Made by a program: the position numbers and the translations under genes. A model generated the notes under the pieces. It saw only the letters and a program-made list of their open reading frames with translations, was not told the origin of the DNA and did no database searches. Of a stretch of DNA of 64,000 nucleotides, positions 53,138-64,000 are shown one piece after another; position 1 is the stretch's first letter; every line of letters begins with the position of its first letter. The DNA comes from Malus domestica (Eukaryota > Streptophyta > Magnoliopsida > Rosales > Rosaceae), in contig NC_091664.1 of NCBI RefSeq assembly GCF_042453785.1, positions 3,212,501 through 3,276,500 of the forward strand, read 5' to 3'.

Positions 53138-54598
53138 ACCAAGCGATAGTCACATCGAGCTTTGATTTGATAAACTGAACTTTAGAGAGACTATGGAGAC
53201 TTTTTCAAAAAGTTCTCTCAATCTAGGGTTCTTCATGAATTTACTGTTATTTTATAATTTAACATTAATTTTTATTTTTATTTTATAAATTATTATGTAA
53301 AAAAAATATAAGATAACAGATAATTTATTGAAATTCCTCTTATCATTTCTCTTGAACTTTTCCTGTTTAAGCTCCGTCATTTAGGAAATTTAGCTGACGT
53401 AGTAGTCCTGGCCACGAGGCAATTATATAGACTTCCAAGTAGGGATGATAATTGGTCGAAGAAGTGATAGGTATGCCATTTTTAGCTCTGCCTCTGAGTA
53501 TATAGGAAAATAGGGTTTTGTTAGAGGGTACGTAGATTGACTTGTCACTTGTCTCTCTTATCTTAAGAGAGCTTAATTGAAAGGACAAGGATTGTCTGCC
53601 CTCCTTGTTCTCGTGCCCTTCTGTTTTGTGTGGTCACGGTTAAACCATATCAACATTTTATATTACTATTCATTAAAATGTTGATGTGGTTTAATCGTGA
53701 CCACACAAAACAGAATAGCACCATTGGAGTGGGTTTGAGGGGTAATTTGGCTTTTAACCCACCATTGTAGTTGGTCTAAAGGATGAGGATCATCTTTGGA
53801 TTCTTCTTTTTGTGGGAATCCTATAAATCTTTATATTTTAATTGTTTATTATACATTGTACGGTCAATTTTCGTTAAGTAATATTTATGTTTAATTTTAT
53901 ATAAAAAAATTGAATATTTTTTACCGTACGATATACACTGAACGACTAAAATTTAAAAATTCTTAAGATCCTTACCATTTGAATCCAAATAAAATCCAAT
54001 TCCCTCCATAAAGCTTTTTCAAATTGTGATGAGCTTATAAAAAACAATATATCGTACAAAACAGTCGCAAACAACTATTTGTGACTGTAACACAACGTAT
54101 TAAAATTTAGTATAGTACATGTACATATATTTCAAGGAGCAATTATTGCCACTTCATGCAAAAATCATCATATAGTAATCCTTGCTTGTAGAAAAAAAAA
54201 AAAAAAACAAAACAAAAGCAAAAAAGTGTATGACAACTATATTGGAATGTCGCGAACAATTTCCCTATTTGAAATATAAATCTAAAATCATTGAAATTAT
54301 AATACCACGTACCCATCATACTTAAAGGATAGTATATTATTTATATATTCATTTTTACCTCTCACGCACCCTTATTAATATTTTGTCATTGATCTTCTTC
54401 ATTTCGTTCGATCTGACGACAAAAAATTAAGAAGAATGTGTGAGAAGTAAAAATAAGTGTAGATAGCACTACCATACTTAAAAATTACTTGGAGAAGGCC
54501 AGCCTAGCAGATGCTAAAGATGATCTCATGGGTCTTATAATTTTATTTTGCAAACTATAAAAAGAAAAAGAAAAGATGAAGATATATGTTCTCTGTAT
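53138..54598. other. Non-coding spacer left of PME-UGT copy 2
   Basis: No gene seen. It contains a diverged GCTAAGGAGAC-family MITE (about 53180-53345), a palindrome with TGTGTGGTCACGGTTAAACC (53605-53730) and a MITE-like stretch related to 62622-62828 (53765-53995). It has no counterpart left of copy 1, where the LINE lies instead. Confidence 0.6.
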
Positions 54599-54638
54599 AA
54601 TCAACTATGATCAAGAAATCAGAGATTCTATTATATTA

Positions 54639-54932
54639 CTGCATCTCTATTAGAAGATGCAAATTTGAGATGTAAAAGCTACATTTACATCTTATTTTAC
54701 ATTTTTAGGAGTATAATTTAGTTCTACTCTCATGAGAGTGATGCAAATTTAGGATCTCATTTATTTTTCTCTCTTTAACTGATGGAGTTCACCGCCAAAA
54801 GATGTTAAATATGTAAATTTTCATTTTATTACATCTTCTGGCCAATATTGGTGTTTTACATATCACCCGTTGGAGATCAAAGCATATAAATGTCAATTTC
54901 AAAGCATTTTGCACCTTCCATTGGAGATGCTC
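54639..54932. mobile_element. Tourist-like MITE, copy 2
   Basis: Orthologous to 4229-4524, with TTA on both sides (54636-54638 and 54933-54935) and the end TTGGAGATGCTC. Confidence 0.8.
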
Positions 54933-55175
54933 TTATATATTAATTAGAGATCAATATTGTCATAAGAAGATTCTGCCAGTGCTAAAACCTTAAAGCAAGC
55001 GTTAAGAGGTGGATTTTCTATTTTGGTGTAACTAATTTTTCTTCTGTAGCTTAATCTGATATTAACGACATAATCGTACGTAGTGATTAGGAAACCTTGG
55101 TAGCTAGCTAGCAGCCTGTGCCAACCTGCTTAATTAGAATACAAATCTGCTTAATCTAGTTATGGTTATATATAA

Positions 55176-56154
55176 GGCTTTTTAGCCAAAATTGTCCCTG
55201 AGATTTGCATAACTAAAAAGATTTCAAATCAATAGAAGTGGTCCCCGAGACTGTCCACCATTCATTATTTTGGTCATTCCGTTAAAAGCTCCGTTAAGTG
55301 TCCTGGAGCTCTTGGCTGGAAGTTTGGGCAATTTTCAAAGCTTCTTAACTCAATCGTTTTTTAACCAAATTCGACCCATAATATATCCAAATGAAGATAG
55401 AAAAGTGTAGAATAAGATTATACCTGGAAGCCCAATGGTTGCCAGAGATGGTCGGAAAATAGCCTCAAAGTTGACTGATCTGAGAGAAAACTAGAAAATT
55501 CGCCGGAAAGTGGATAAACTTTAAACATTCATAACTTCTTCAATACTCAACGAAATCAAATGATTCAAAAACAAAAATCATAATTCTCGATGAGAGGAAG
55601 AGAATGGTACCTTTTCAACGGCTAACCAGCTGTGGTTTGGCCGAAAAACCGCTCGGAAGTGGCTAACTAGAGACCAAGACAGCCACTTTTGAGCCGTTTT
55701 CAGGCCAAAACACGGTGATTTAGCTGTTGAAAAGATACATTCTCTTCGTCTTGTTGAGAAGTATGATTTTTGTTTTTGAATCACTTGATTTCGTTGAGTA
55801 TTGAAGAAGTTATGAACGTTTAAAGTTTACCAAATTTCCGGCAAGTTTTTCTGTTTTCCCTCGAACAAGTCAACTTTTAGGCTATTTTCCGACCATCTCT
55901 AGCAATCATTGGGCTTCCAAATAGGTATAATATTATTCTACACTTTCCTATCTTCATTTTGATATATTATGAGTCGAATTAAGTTAAGAAACGATTGAGT
56001 TACGAAGCTTTGAAAATTGTCCAAACTTCCGGACAAGAGCTCCAGGACACTTAACGAAGTTTTTAAAGGAATGACTAAAATGATGGATGGTGGACAATCT
56101 CAGAGACCACTTCTATTTATTTGAAATCTCAGGGACCATTTTGACTAAAAAACC
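55176..56154. mobile_element. Fold-back Mutator-like element private to copy 2
   Basis: Nearly the whole element is one inverted repeat, with arms of about 480 bp meeting near 55660-55690: GGCTTTTTAGCCAAAATTGT at the left, ACCATTTTGACTAAAAAACC at the right. The flanks TATATATAA (55167-55175) and TATGTATAA (56155-56163) are a 9-bp duplication with one mismatch. Copy 1 has the empty site at about 6987-7005 (GGTTATATAATAATGATTAG). The apparent ORF at 55578-55784 is part of the arms. Confidence 0.9.
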
Positions 56155-56218
56155 TATGTATAATAATGATTAGAGAAGTTTGTACGTAGGCAGTAATCAA
56201 AACCTACTCCACTCCACT

Positions 56219-57490
56219 TAGGGGTGGGCAAACGGGTTCTGGACCCGTGGGTCGGGGTGGATCCTTAAGGTTCAGAGCGGGTACGAGGCAGCTCTAAAAA
56301 TTATAAATACAAAAAGGGACGGGCCGAGGCGATTCCTGGTAAATAATAGGGTGGGCCGGTTCTAAAAGTTAGAGAAAATGGGCCCCCGGCCCGAACCGTT
56401 CATTACTATTGTTTATTACCCTTCTCAGGCCCAGGCCTTTTCGCTCAAGCCTCACCCTCACCTCACCCTCTTTCTCTCCCGAGTCCAGTTCGAGTCTCAT
56501 CCCCAGTCCAGTCCAAATCTCCTCCCTCATCTCTCGATCTCTCTCGATCTGCTTCATCTCGATCTCCTCCCGATCTCCTCCATCTCGATCTCCTCTCTGT
56601 CGATCTCATCCTTCCCGATCTCCTCCATCTCGATCTCATCTCTATCGATCTCCTCCATCTCTCTCTCTTTCCCACAGTCTCTCTCTCACCCGCCTTCAAC
56701 CCAGCTGAACCCCTTTCTTCCTCTCGTCTTCCCCAATTTTCACAAAGCACCACCGAATTCTCGCAATTTCACAAACCACTACCATTGTCGCTGACTTCTT
56801 TAATCTAAATCAAGCGTGCTGCTGCAAATGATGATTACGGTGATGTTTGGCCTCGATGTTGGTCTCAAATGACTCATCAACACCCAAGGTACCTTCTAGG
56901 CCTATTGCATGTGAACATCTTATTCAAATTTGTGAAAAAATCCGTTTAAATTTATGAGCTTTTGAGGGTTCTTCGTTTAACCTATGGGTTTTTTTGACGT
57001 TTCTATCTGAGATTTAGTATTTATTTTCTAGAGTTTTTAGAATACTTCGATTAAATTTGTGAGTTTGGTAGTGGTGTTTATGAAATGATTGTTAGGTTTT
57101 ATGCGGCAGATGTGAGGGTGGAGAGCTTCGAGGTGCTCGACAAGTGCAAGAGGAAGGTTGTGGTGATGGCAAATCCGACGGTGATGGTGGAGCGGTTCTG
57201 GATCTGGTCGGGCTGGGCTTGGCCGAAACGATGAGCGAGTTGAAGATCGGGAGGATGAGATGAGTGAGTGGACTCTGGGAGGCGATAAAAAATGGCCAAA
57301 AAACAGAAGAAAAAAAATAAGGAGGACTCGTGGACCCGTCCCGAAATGGCCCGTTTCAAACGGGCCGAGTTAGGTCTGGTTCCACTGATCAAATTTGTAA
57401 TATCCGACCTGGCCCAACCCGTTTCCTATTTAAGCGGGTCCGGTCCGGTCCCTCTAAATTTGGGCCCGGCCCAATCCGTGCCCACCCCTA
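56219..57490. mobile_element. hAT-like element private to copy 2
   Basis: The ends TAGGGGTGGGCA and TGCCCACCCCTA are inverted repeats, flanked by ACTCCACT (56211-56218) and ACTCTACT (57491-57498), an 8-bp duplication with one mismatch. Subterminal GGGTCCGG/ACCCG-type repeats occur at both ends. The interior has a CT-rich CGATCTCCTCCATCT minisatellite (56525-56670) and no transposase. Copy 1 lacks it. Confidence 0.88.
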
Positions 57491-58132
57491 ACTCTACTTG
57501 CATGGAAGAAAATACTGAAAACCCTAAATATTAAATAAATATATATAACCAAAAAAAAATGCATGCAAGTTTTAGTTCCTTAGTTCGTAATAAACTGATC
57601 AAGTACTAGTGATAAATTAATTCGCAAATTATATTAATTAACTTCGTTGTTCACTAAATTTTTTCCCATCATTTGGTTACATGCATAAATTAAGTTGGTA
57701 TGTATATATGTGTAGGGACCCAAATACAAGATAGCGTTGCTTCTAAGCAATATATTAGGAATTAGTGATCAATAATGGTGACAATAATCACATCTAGAGT
57801 ATACAGCTACCAAAGTCACCTTTATTTTTGTTAAAGAATGCAATTTCAAATCAAAAACTTGAATAAACTACTACAACGTGATAATAAATGGTTTCACTGT
57901 TTATTGTACTGAGGTATTTTTGTGATAAAACTCAACATCGATCGAACTATACAATTAGTTAAGTTGGGACAATATTTGATTGTATTGTAGTGTGCTAGGG
58001 TGCACAGGTAATTAAGTTGAAACAAAATTTATTTAATTGGTAGTCAGCCTCTAACCGTACACTGAAATGAAAGCTTTTATATATTCCCTATCAAGTCATA
58101 AGGTGACATGTAACTAAAGGCCCTATTGTGTA

Positions 58133-58139
58133 TATATAA
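58133..58139 (+). promoter_or_regulatory. TATA box of PME2
   Basis: TATATAA is in the same context as the PME1 box, 80 bp upstream of the ATG at 58219. Confidence 0.7.
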
Positions 58140-58218
58140 GTAACCAAGCTAAGTGCTCACATACGTACAACTCTCTCTAGATTCTCTAATCTGTGTCCGT
58201 CGTCTCTCTCATTTAAGC

Positions 58219-61200
58219 ATGTTTACAATACTGAGTTCCTCCAATAATATTGGAGAAGACAGAAGCAAAACACACACTTTCTTTCTAACCATGTTCTTGA
58301 TCATACAAATCTTGCTGCCATCAGCAGAAGCTAATCAGGCTTCTTCACCATCCCTTTTCTCCAAATTCTCCAGAGCAGGACCATCCAAAGAAGCAGCCAA
58401 CAATATTGTATCTTTGTGCAAACATACCCCTCACCAGGCAGCTTGTGAATCCATTTTCATCTCCAAAACAAGTAATATTACTACAATTACTAAACCACCC
58501 CCTCAAACCCTTGAAGGCCTCCTTGTCCACTCAGTCGACTTCAGCATTATAAAGGCTCGTTTGGCTCGCGCTCTTGCCTATAATCTTACCATTTCCCATC
58601 GTCAAACCTCTCATCAAACACACTCGCTTGGTGGCATCAATGACTGCCTCGAGCTGCTCGAGGACAGTATCGATTTACTTGATAATGTCATACTCAAATA
58701 CGACAGTACCAAAAGCACCTATGGCCATGCTGACGACGATATCCAAAGCTGGCTCAGTGCTGCTCTTACCAATCAAGAAACTTGTCTAGACAGCCTTGAG
58801 AGTGATACGTCAATGGTAGACAAGGGCGCTATGGAGACTTCAGCTAAAAATATGAACCAATTCATAAGTAACTCTCTGTCACTTTTCATGCTCACTACTA
58901 GGTCACCAAAGCAGGCCCAAAACAAAAACCCTAATAACATTGTCGGTGGCCGGAGGCTGTTGTCGGATGATTTTCCGAGTTGGGTGTCCGGCGCTGAGAG
59001 AAAGCTTCTAGAAGCTTCTGTGGGTGACTTAGAAGCACATGCTGTGGTGGCTTTGGATGGGAGTGGTACGCACAAGAGTATCGGTGAAGCACTTGGGTTG
59101 GTGGCCTCATTGGCTGAGAGTGGAGGAGGTGGCAGGTCTGTAATTCATGTAAAAGCTGGGACTTATCATGAATATATTAAAATACCAACGAAGCAGAAGA
59201 ACGTTATGTTAATTGGTGATGGTTTGGGGACGACGATTGTTGTGGGCGATAGGAACTCTGATGATGGTTGGACCACTTTCCAGTCTGCCACGGTTGGTAA
59301 GAACATATCAAACCTTCCTCTTTTTTAAGTTTTTTTTGTTTCTAATTAATAAGAGAATTCCCTCTTCTTTGATTTATTTATTTAATATGGCTTTTTTATT
59401 GGGAACTTTAACGAAAAGCACCCGGTACTGTTCACTTTAACGAAAAACCATATTTTTACACTAAAAAGTCAATCCTGGTACTATTCACTTTACCCTTTAT
59501 TTTGTCCTTATCATTAAAACTCAAAGTTTTCAAGCCCTTTTCATTAGTTTTCCTTTTTTTATTCTGTCAAATTATAAAATATGTAAACTACCTATTAACA
59601 AAAAAAAAAAATTGTTATAAAAAATGATGAGAAGACAATTTAGTCCTATATCAAAAAATAAAATCATAACAAGTAATGTGTCGCACAAGTTCAAACCTTC
59701 TCCCCCTTTAATTACTGTAATCTTTTTGAACCTCCTTAATAATAATAACTTTTGTATTAAAAAAAATCAAACTATTAGAGAAAAATTAATATTTAATAAC
59801 TGGTGCTATTGTCACTCACCAAAATTATTTACAAAACTCACTGTTAAATGAAAATTATTATGATTTTATACTCGTTGAAAGATAATATTAAAAATAAAAT
59901 TATAAAGAAAAAATTATAGGCTTTGCTACCACTCATCTTATTAGAACTTTTCTTTGACAAATCTGGTTAACTGGTCTCCCATCATTAAGAGGCCAACTTT
60001 GGGTTGTCTTGTTGTGTCCGTGAGGGAGCAATGGTAGCAATGGTCTCGATCGTAGCTCCCGCATTACAGTGGGAGACCAATCAACATCGACGTTAGTTAG
60101 TCAGCTAAATATTACATCTAATCATTCTTTTTATCATCATTTAAAAATTACATCTGCAAAAAATCATTCAATCTGATATTATTTATTCATCTCTATGTGT
60201 CAAACTAATAAACGATTTTGATAACAAGTAATATCGTTGTGATGAACCGTCCGTCAATTTGTTTAATGCATACGAACATTTCCGATTATGAAATCCGTAC
60301 GTCAAAAATACATTAATCATAAATGGAGGATGAGTAGATTCTCTATGAAGTAAAAACAAGCATTATTATTCATAAAAAAAATAAAAAAGACAAGAAAATA
60401 TCAAAAAGGGCAGTTCACATGTCTATACACTAACATCAAATAGAAAAGAAATGAAATCATAAAAGGAATGGTTGGTTCTATTAAAATTCTTTATTTTCTT
60501 GCTTTAGTCCACCACCTTCCTTCGATATCCATTTCCCTGAATTATAATGTTAGATGTGATGCTCATAAAGGATGATCAAGGTTTTAATTTCGTGTTTCTT
60601 ATTTTGCTCGCATGTACACCGCACACCCGCTTGGAAATTCTCAACTTATGGTTGTAAAGACCAACATGAGAAAAAAGAGATTCTTTCATGCATGAATTAA
60701 ACATAATTTCATAATTATTCATAACACAGATGATTAAACTCATTAATACAATTTGAGACGAAAAAATTACATTTACATTTTGGTAAAACAAATTGTAAAT
60801 TTTTATTTTTATTTATATTTTACAACTAAAATGAGTATTTTACATCCCCTTAAAAATTGTACATTGGATAGTTGTTTAGGGCGAGGGAGAGAGAAAGTGG
60901 AGGAAAAAACTATAGTTTCATATGGCTGAGTGAAGGAAAAAAAAACATCAAAAACTTGTTTGTGCAAAATTATTTTAGTGACTTTCTTTTTTATTTTTTT
61001 TAATTTTCTTTCAGTTATGTATAAAAGGATATGGTTTTTTTTTTTTGGACAAAAAGAGTCAGAAGGAAAATTTTCTCTTACTTAATAAAAATTGCATGTC
61101 CTCATGGCACATAGTAACATGCAAACAACCGTGTTTTCAGCTGCTATGGGAGACGGCTTTATAGCTCGTGACATAACGTTTGAGAATAATGCCGGTCCAT

Positions 61201-61838
61201 CAAAGCACCAAGCGGTTGCCCTCCGAGTCGGCGCTGACAAGTCAGTGATTTTCCGATGCTCCATCGTCGGTTACCAAGACACCCTTTACACTCACTCCAA
61301 GCGCCAGTTCTACAGAGACACCCAAATCTACGGAACAGTTGATTTCATATTTGGAAACTCAGCAGCAGTTTTCCAGAACTGCAACATTTACGCAAGAAAA
61401 CCCGCTTCAACCGGTCTCAAAAATTTTGTCACAGCACAAGGTAGAACCAGCCCGGATCAGAACACTGGAATTTCGATTCATAACTGCAAAATTTCAGCTG
61501 CTTCGGATCTTGCTCCGGTGAAATCCAAGTACGAGACGCATCTTGGAAGGCCATGGAAGCAGTACTCAAGAACAGTTATCATGCAGTCTTACTTGGATGA
61601 CTCAATTAGTAAGGCTGGTTGGTCACCTTGGTCAGGTGGGTTTGCTTTAAACACATTGTATTATGGTGAGTATTCAAATTATGGGCCTGGGGCTTCAACT
61701 TCGGGTCGGGTCCGGTGGCCGGGATATCATGCATCACTTACACCGGTTGCTGCACAAGGCTTCACTGTTAGCGGTTTCATCTCTGGGAACCTTTGGTTGC
61801 CTTCCACTGGGGTTTCTTTTGATTCGGGACTTCATTAA
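58219..61838 (+). CDS. Pectinesterase/pectinesterase inhibitor (type I PME), copy 2
   Basis: Two exons, 58219-59296 and 61141-61838, with the same junctions as PME1, give 591 residues, one more than PME1 (an extra Ala in SKEAANNIV). The ATG at 58219 is chosen over the upstream GTG at 58153 for the same TATA-distance reason. Domain order is the same: hydrophobic N-terminus, PMEI-like pro-domain, RRLL processing motif, then the catalytic domain with GTYHEY, QAVALR, GYQDTLY, GTVDFIFG and LGRPW. In exon 2 only two residues differ from PME1 (Tyr to His before LGRPW, Arg to Lys in DSISxAGW). The intron carries a 154-bp MITE. The open UGT follows 1.2 kb downstream. It appears functional. Confidence 0.93.
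59401..59554 (+). mobile_element. 154-bp MITE in the PME2 intron
   Basis: GGGAACTTTAACGAAAAG at the left and CATTAGTTTTCCT at the right are imperfect inverted ends. The 9-bp duplication TTTTTTATT flanks it (59392-59400 and 59555-59563). The PME1 intron shows the empty site near 13245-13255. Confidence 0.92.
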
Positions 61839-63028
61839 ATGATCGTGATAGCGGTTTTCATACTCAGTTTAGCTTTTGACACTTCGGTTGTGACGTGAGC
61901 GTACAAAGTATAACATACTCAATTTAAATGTGAGAAGCTAAACTAAGAGTGCCAAAATTACTACCTTATGAAGGCGTTGTGCATTTGTATAAAGTTGTAT
62001 TTGTGTTTGGTTAGATGTGATCTGAAACCAAAGGGCTTATGTGATCGCAGGCCTATTATAGTTATGTTGTGTGATCTTAGTGTTTTTGGCCTTCGATCCC
62101 CTTGAAACAAGCAATAGTTGTGTTACTATTCTTTAAGTTTAAAAATCCACTTGAATAGATTGGTGGTTTATGTAAGTTGTGTTGCTTTTGGTGAATGCAA
62201 ATTCACTTACAAATAACAACGATCTTCGTCGTATAAATTTTACAAATAGAACTATTACATAATAGGAGTTTAAATTGTGGGTGCAAAGAAATTTCTCAAT
62301 AACCGAAACGACAATTTCCTCAATGTTGTGAAATCTTTAGATAAATGTCTTATATTTTCAGTATGAGTAAGTAGAAATATATCTGTGTTGTGATTAATGA
62401 ATCCTCCACTAATCACTATTTGTCAATCTTAAGCTAGAATTTATAAATAAATTAGTAGTGACTAGGGACCAATAATTCCATAAACAAAACTACAAACAAT
62501 CCAATAAACAATTTGCATAGTTGGTGATGACGTAGTTTTTAATACAAAAAAATAAATAAAATCACATAAGAAAATTTAAACTTATAGATTTGATTCCGCC
62601 GGCGTATATTATCAAGGAAGGGGATCCTCACCAGACCATTTGTGGGGATTCTAGAAATCTCTACATTCTAACCGTTTATTGTACATCGTGCAGCCAGTTT
62701 TCATAAGATACTTTTTGTATTTAATTTTAAATAAAAAAAATCAAATAATTTCTGACCGAACGATATACAATAAATGACTAAAATGTGAAGATTCTTAGGA
62801 TCCACACAAAATAGATCCGGGATCCAGTTCCATTATAAAGGACAATACTTGAGTCCTGATTCATCAGAACGTGGCACAGTAAAAGGGAGGCATGTGTCTT
62901 TTTAACTCTCCAAATACCTAACCTTGCATTCTTTGTTTTGATATCAACCAGAAAAAAACTGAAAAACTTCCTGTAAAATACAAAAAACTAAAAATAAAGG
63001 GAAAAAAGGAGGAGGAAGGAAAGTAGGG
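61839..63028. other. PME2 3' flank and UGT2 upstream region
   Basis: Colinear with 15549-16705. It contains the GGATCC-ended MITE-like stretch at about 62622-62828. No gene seen. It should hold the promoter of the downstream UGT. Confidence 0.65.
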
Positions 63029-64000
63029 ATGGAAAGCCAAGACCAAGAGCACATTGTGATGCTGCCATTCATGGCTCAGGGCCATCTCATACCATTCCTG
63101 CAACTGGCAAGAAATCTCCAACAGAGAAAAAGCTTGATCACTGTCACCGTCGCAAGCACCGCCCTCAACATCCAATACCTCCGCACCACGATCGCCTCCA
63201 ACTCAAGCTCTCAATCTGACTCCAACATCCGCTTGGCTGAGCTATCATTCTGTGGCACAGACCACGGCTTGCCCCCGAACGGCGAGAACACAGAGAACTT
63301 GCCTATCAGCAAAATAGGAAACCTAGTTGCTGCATCAACAAGTCTTGAAGCTCCTGCTCGCCGCCTTATCTCTGATATCATCGAAAAAGAAGGCCGCCCG
63401 CCGCTCTGTATTATCTCTGACATGTACTTTGGATGGGCTGCTAATCTTGCAAACAGCTTTGGAACTGCGCATGTGACTTTCACCACAGGTGGTGCCTATG
63501 GCACTGCAGCTTTGGTGTCTATTTGGCTTAACCTCCCACACCGTTCTACAGCTTCGGATGAGTTCCCGGTGCTGGGGTTTCCTGAGAGTTACCGCTTCCA
63601 TATCTCTCAGCTGAATCCATACTTAAGAGCTGCAGATGGTACTGACTTTGGGTCAAGAATTTTTCAACCTCAGCTTTCGCTTTCTACGAAATCCTTTGGG
63701 TGGTTGTGTAGTACTGTTGAGGAGATTGAGCCAGTTGGATTGAAGATCTTGAGGAACTACCTGGGGCGTCCTGTATGGTCCATCGGACCTCTTCTTCCTT
63801 TAGAAGCACTCAACAACTCATCTACTTTGGCCTTAAGTGTTTCAAGGCAACGCGCCGGAAAAGAATTCGGCATACCTCCTGAAGCATGCCTGGAATGGCT
63901 TGACTCACAATGTTCGGATTCGGTTGTTTACATCTCATTTGGTTCTCAAAACAGTATAAGTTCAAACCAGATGATGGAATTAGCTCTTGGGTTGGAAGAA
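63029..64000 (+). CDS. UDP-glycosyltransferase (UGT92A-like), copy 2, cut by window end
   Basis: The frame from the ATG at 63029 is open for 324 codons to the last base. It starts MESQDQEHIVMLPFMAQGHL, the classical plant GT1 N-terminus with the catalytic His in AQGH. It continues with IISDMYFGW (region of the activating Asp), WLCSTVEEIEP, VWSIGPLLPLE and SVVYISFGSQNSIS, where the C-terminal donor-binding domain begins. The PSPG box lies beyond the window. GT1 enzymes transfer sugar from UDP-sugars to small acceptors such as phenolics in the cytosol; the acceptor cannot be predicted. Similarity to UGT92A1 is from memory of the family. Unlike copy 1, it has no frameshift in the visible part. 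Confidence 0.92.
   Translation, partial: MESQDQEHIVMLPFMAQGHLIPFLQLARNLQQRKSLITVTVASTALNIQYLRTTIASNSSSQSDSNIRLAELSFCGTDHGLPPNGENTENLPISKIGNLVAASTSLEAPARRLISDIIEKEGRPPLCIISDMYFGWAANLANSFGTAHVTFTTGGAYGTAALVSIWLNLPHRSTASDEFPVLGFPESYRFHISQLNPYLRAADGTDFGSRIFQPQLSLSTKSFGWLCSTVEEIEPVGLKILRNYLGRPVWSIGPLLPLEALNNSSTLALSVSRQRAGKEFGIPPEACLEWLDSQCSDSVVYISFGSQNSISSNQMMELALGLEE

Larger units (their letters stand above)
54599..64000. repeat. Segmental duplication, copy 2 (PME-UGT unit)
   Basis: Colinear with 4189-18250 apart from private insertions (55176-56154, 56219-57490 and 59401-59554). It provides empty sites for the LTR element and the Harbinger element of copy 1. It continues past the window end. 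Confidence 0.9.

Noticed and set aside
56378-56794. Pro/Ser/Ile-rich 138-residue ORF
   Set aside because: Translation of a CGATCTCCTCCATCT minisatellite within the hAT-like element; low complexity in all frames.
1-64000. A novel defence, biosynthetic or regulatory gene cluster
   Set aside because: The few intact genes (two PMEs, a chitinase-like gene, a UGT) are ordinary plant families with no co-organisation. Everything else is explained by transposons, duplications and fragments.

Overview
This window is plant nuclear DNA, most likely from a woody Rosaceae such as apple or pear. The evidence is GT-AG spliced genes with plant-typical products (pectin methylesterase, UGT92-like glycosyltransferase, chitinase-like protein), a very dense nest of plant transposable elements, and a 5S-derived Cassandra-type LTR of the form I associate with Rosaceae. 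The species call is inference. There is no bacterial, phage or organellar signature, and no operon-like organisation.

Layout. 1-898 is the tail of an LTR-type element with a coiled-coil ORF. 899-4188 is a broken RTE-like LINE on the minus strand. 4189-18250 is copy 1 of a segmental duplication: a Tourist-like MITE, a short LTR element (4685-6926) with a gene-capturing hAT nested in it (5099-5836), a PIF/Harbinger transposon (7046-11442), a two-exon pectin methylesterase gene (PME1, 12075-15548) and a UGT pseudogene (16706-18199). 18767-24330 is a CACTA element with a four-copy 345-bp tandem array. 24518-26430 (minus) is an intact three-exon chitinase-like CTL1/CTL2-type gene. 26543-30403 is an LTR element without pol. 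30739-34649 is a Mutator-like element split by nested insertions. 34944-38246 is a minus-strand Gypsy-like element without pol. 38394-39106 is a small Helitron. 42412-43524 is a three-exon 3' fragment of an importin-beta-like SAD2-type gene. 45960-53137 repeats the sequence backbone found around 26490-41128 and carries a MULE and a Pack-MULE holding a GH17 glucanase fragment. 54599-64000 is copy 2 of the PME-UGT segment: PME2 (58219-61838) is complete, and the UGT (63029 onward) is open but cut by the window end.

Genes. Four loci look functional: PME1, PME2, the chitinase-like gene and the second UGT. The two PMEs would act on cell-wall pectin. The chitinase-like protein belongs to a family tied to cellulose deposition. 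The UGT would glycosylate small molecules in the cytosol. These look like separate genes that happen to be neighbours, not one pathway.

The most informative property is that two independent paralogous pairs (PME-UGT copies 1 and 2, and backbones A and B) supply pre-insertion empty sites. Many element boundaries and target-site duplications can therefore be read directly. I found no convincing new biological system. The most notable items are an RPL38 fragment captured by a non-autonomous hAT, a Pack-MULE carrying a GH17 fragment, a 154-bp MITE family with clean 9-bp duplications, an 11-bp direct repeat around a Harbinger element, and the asymmetric fate of the duplicated UGT.
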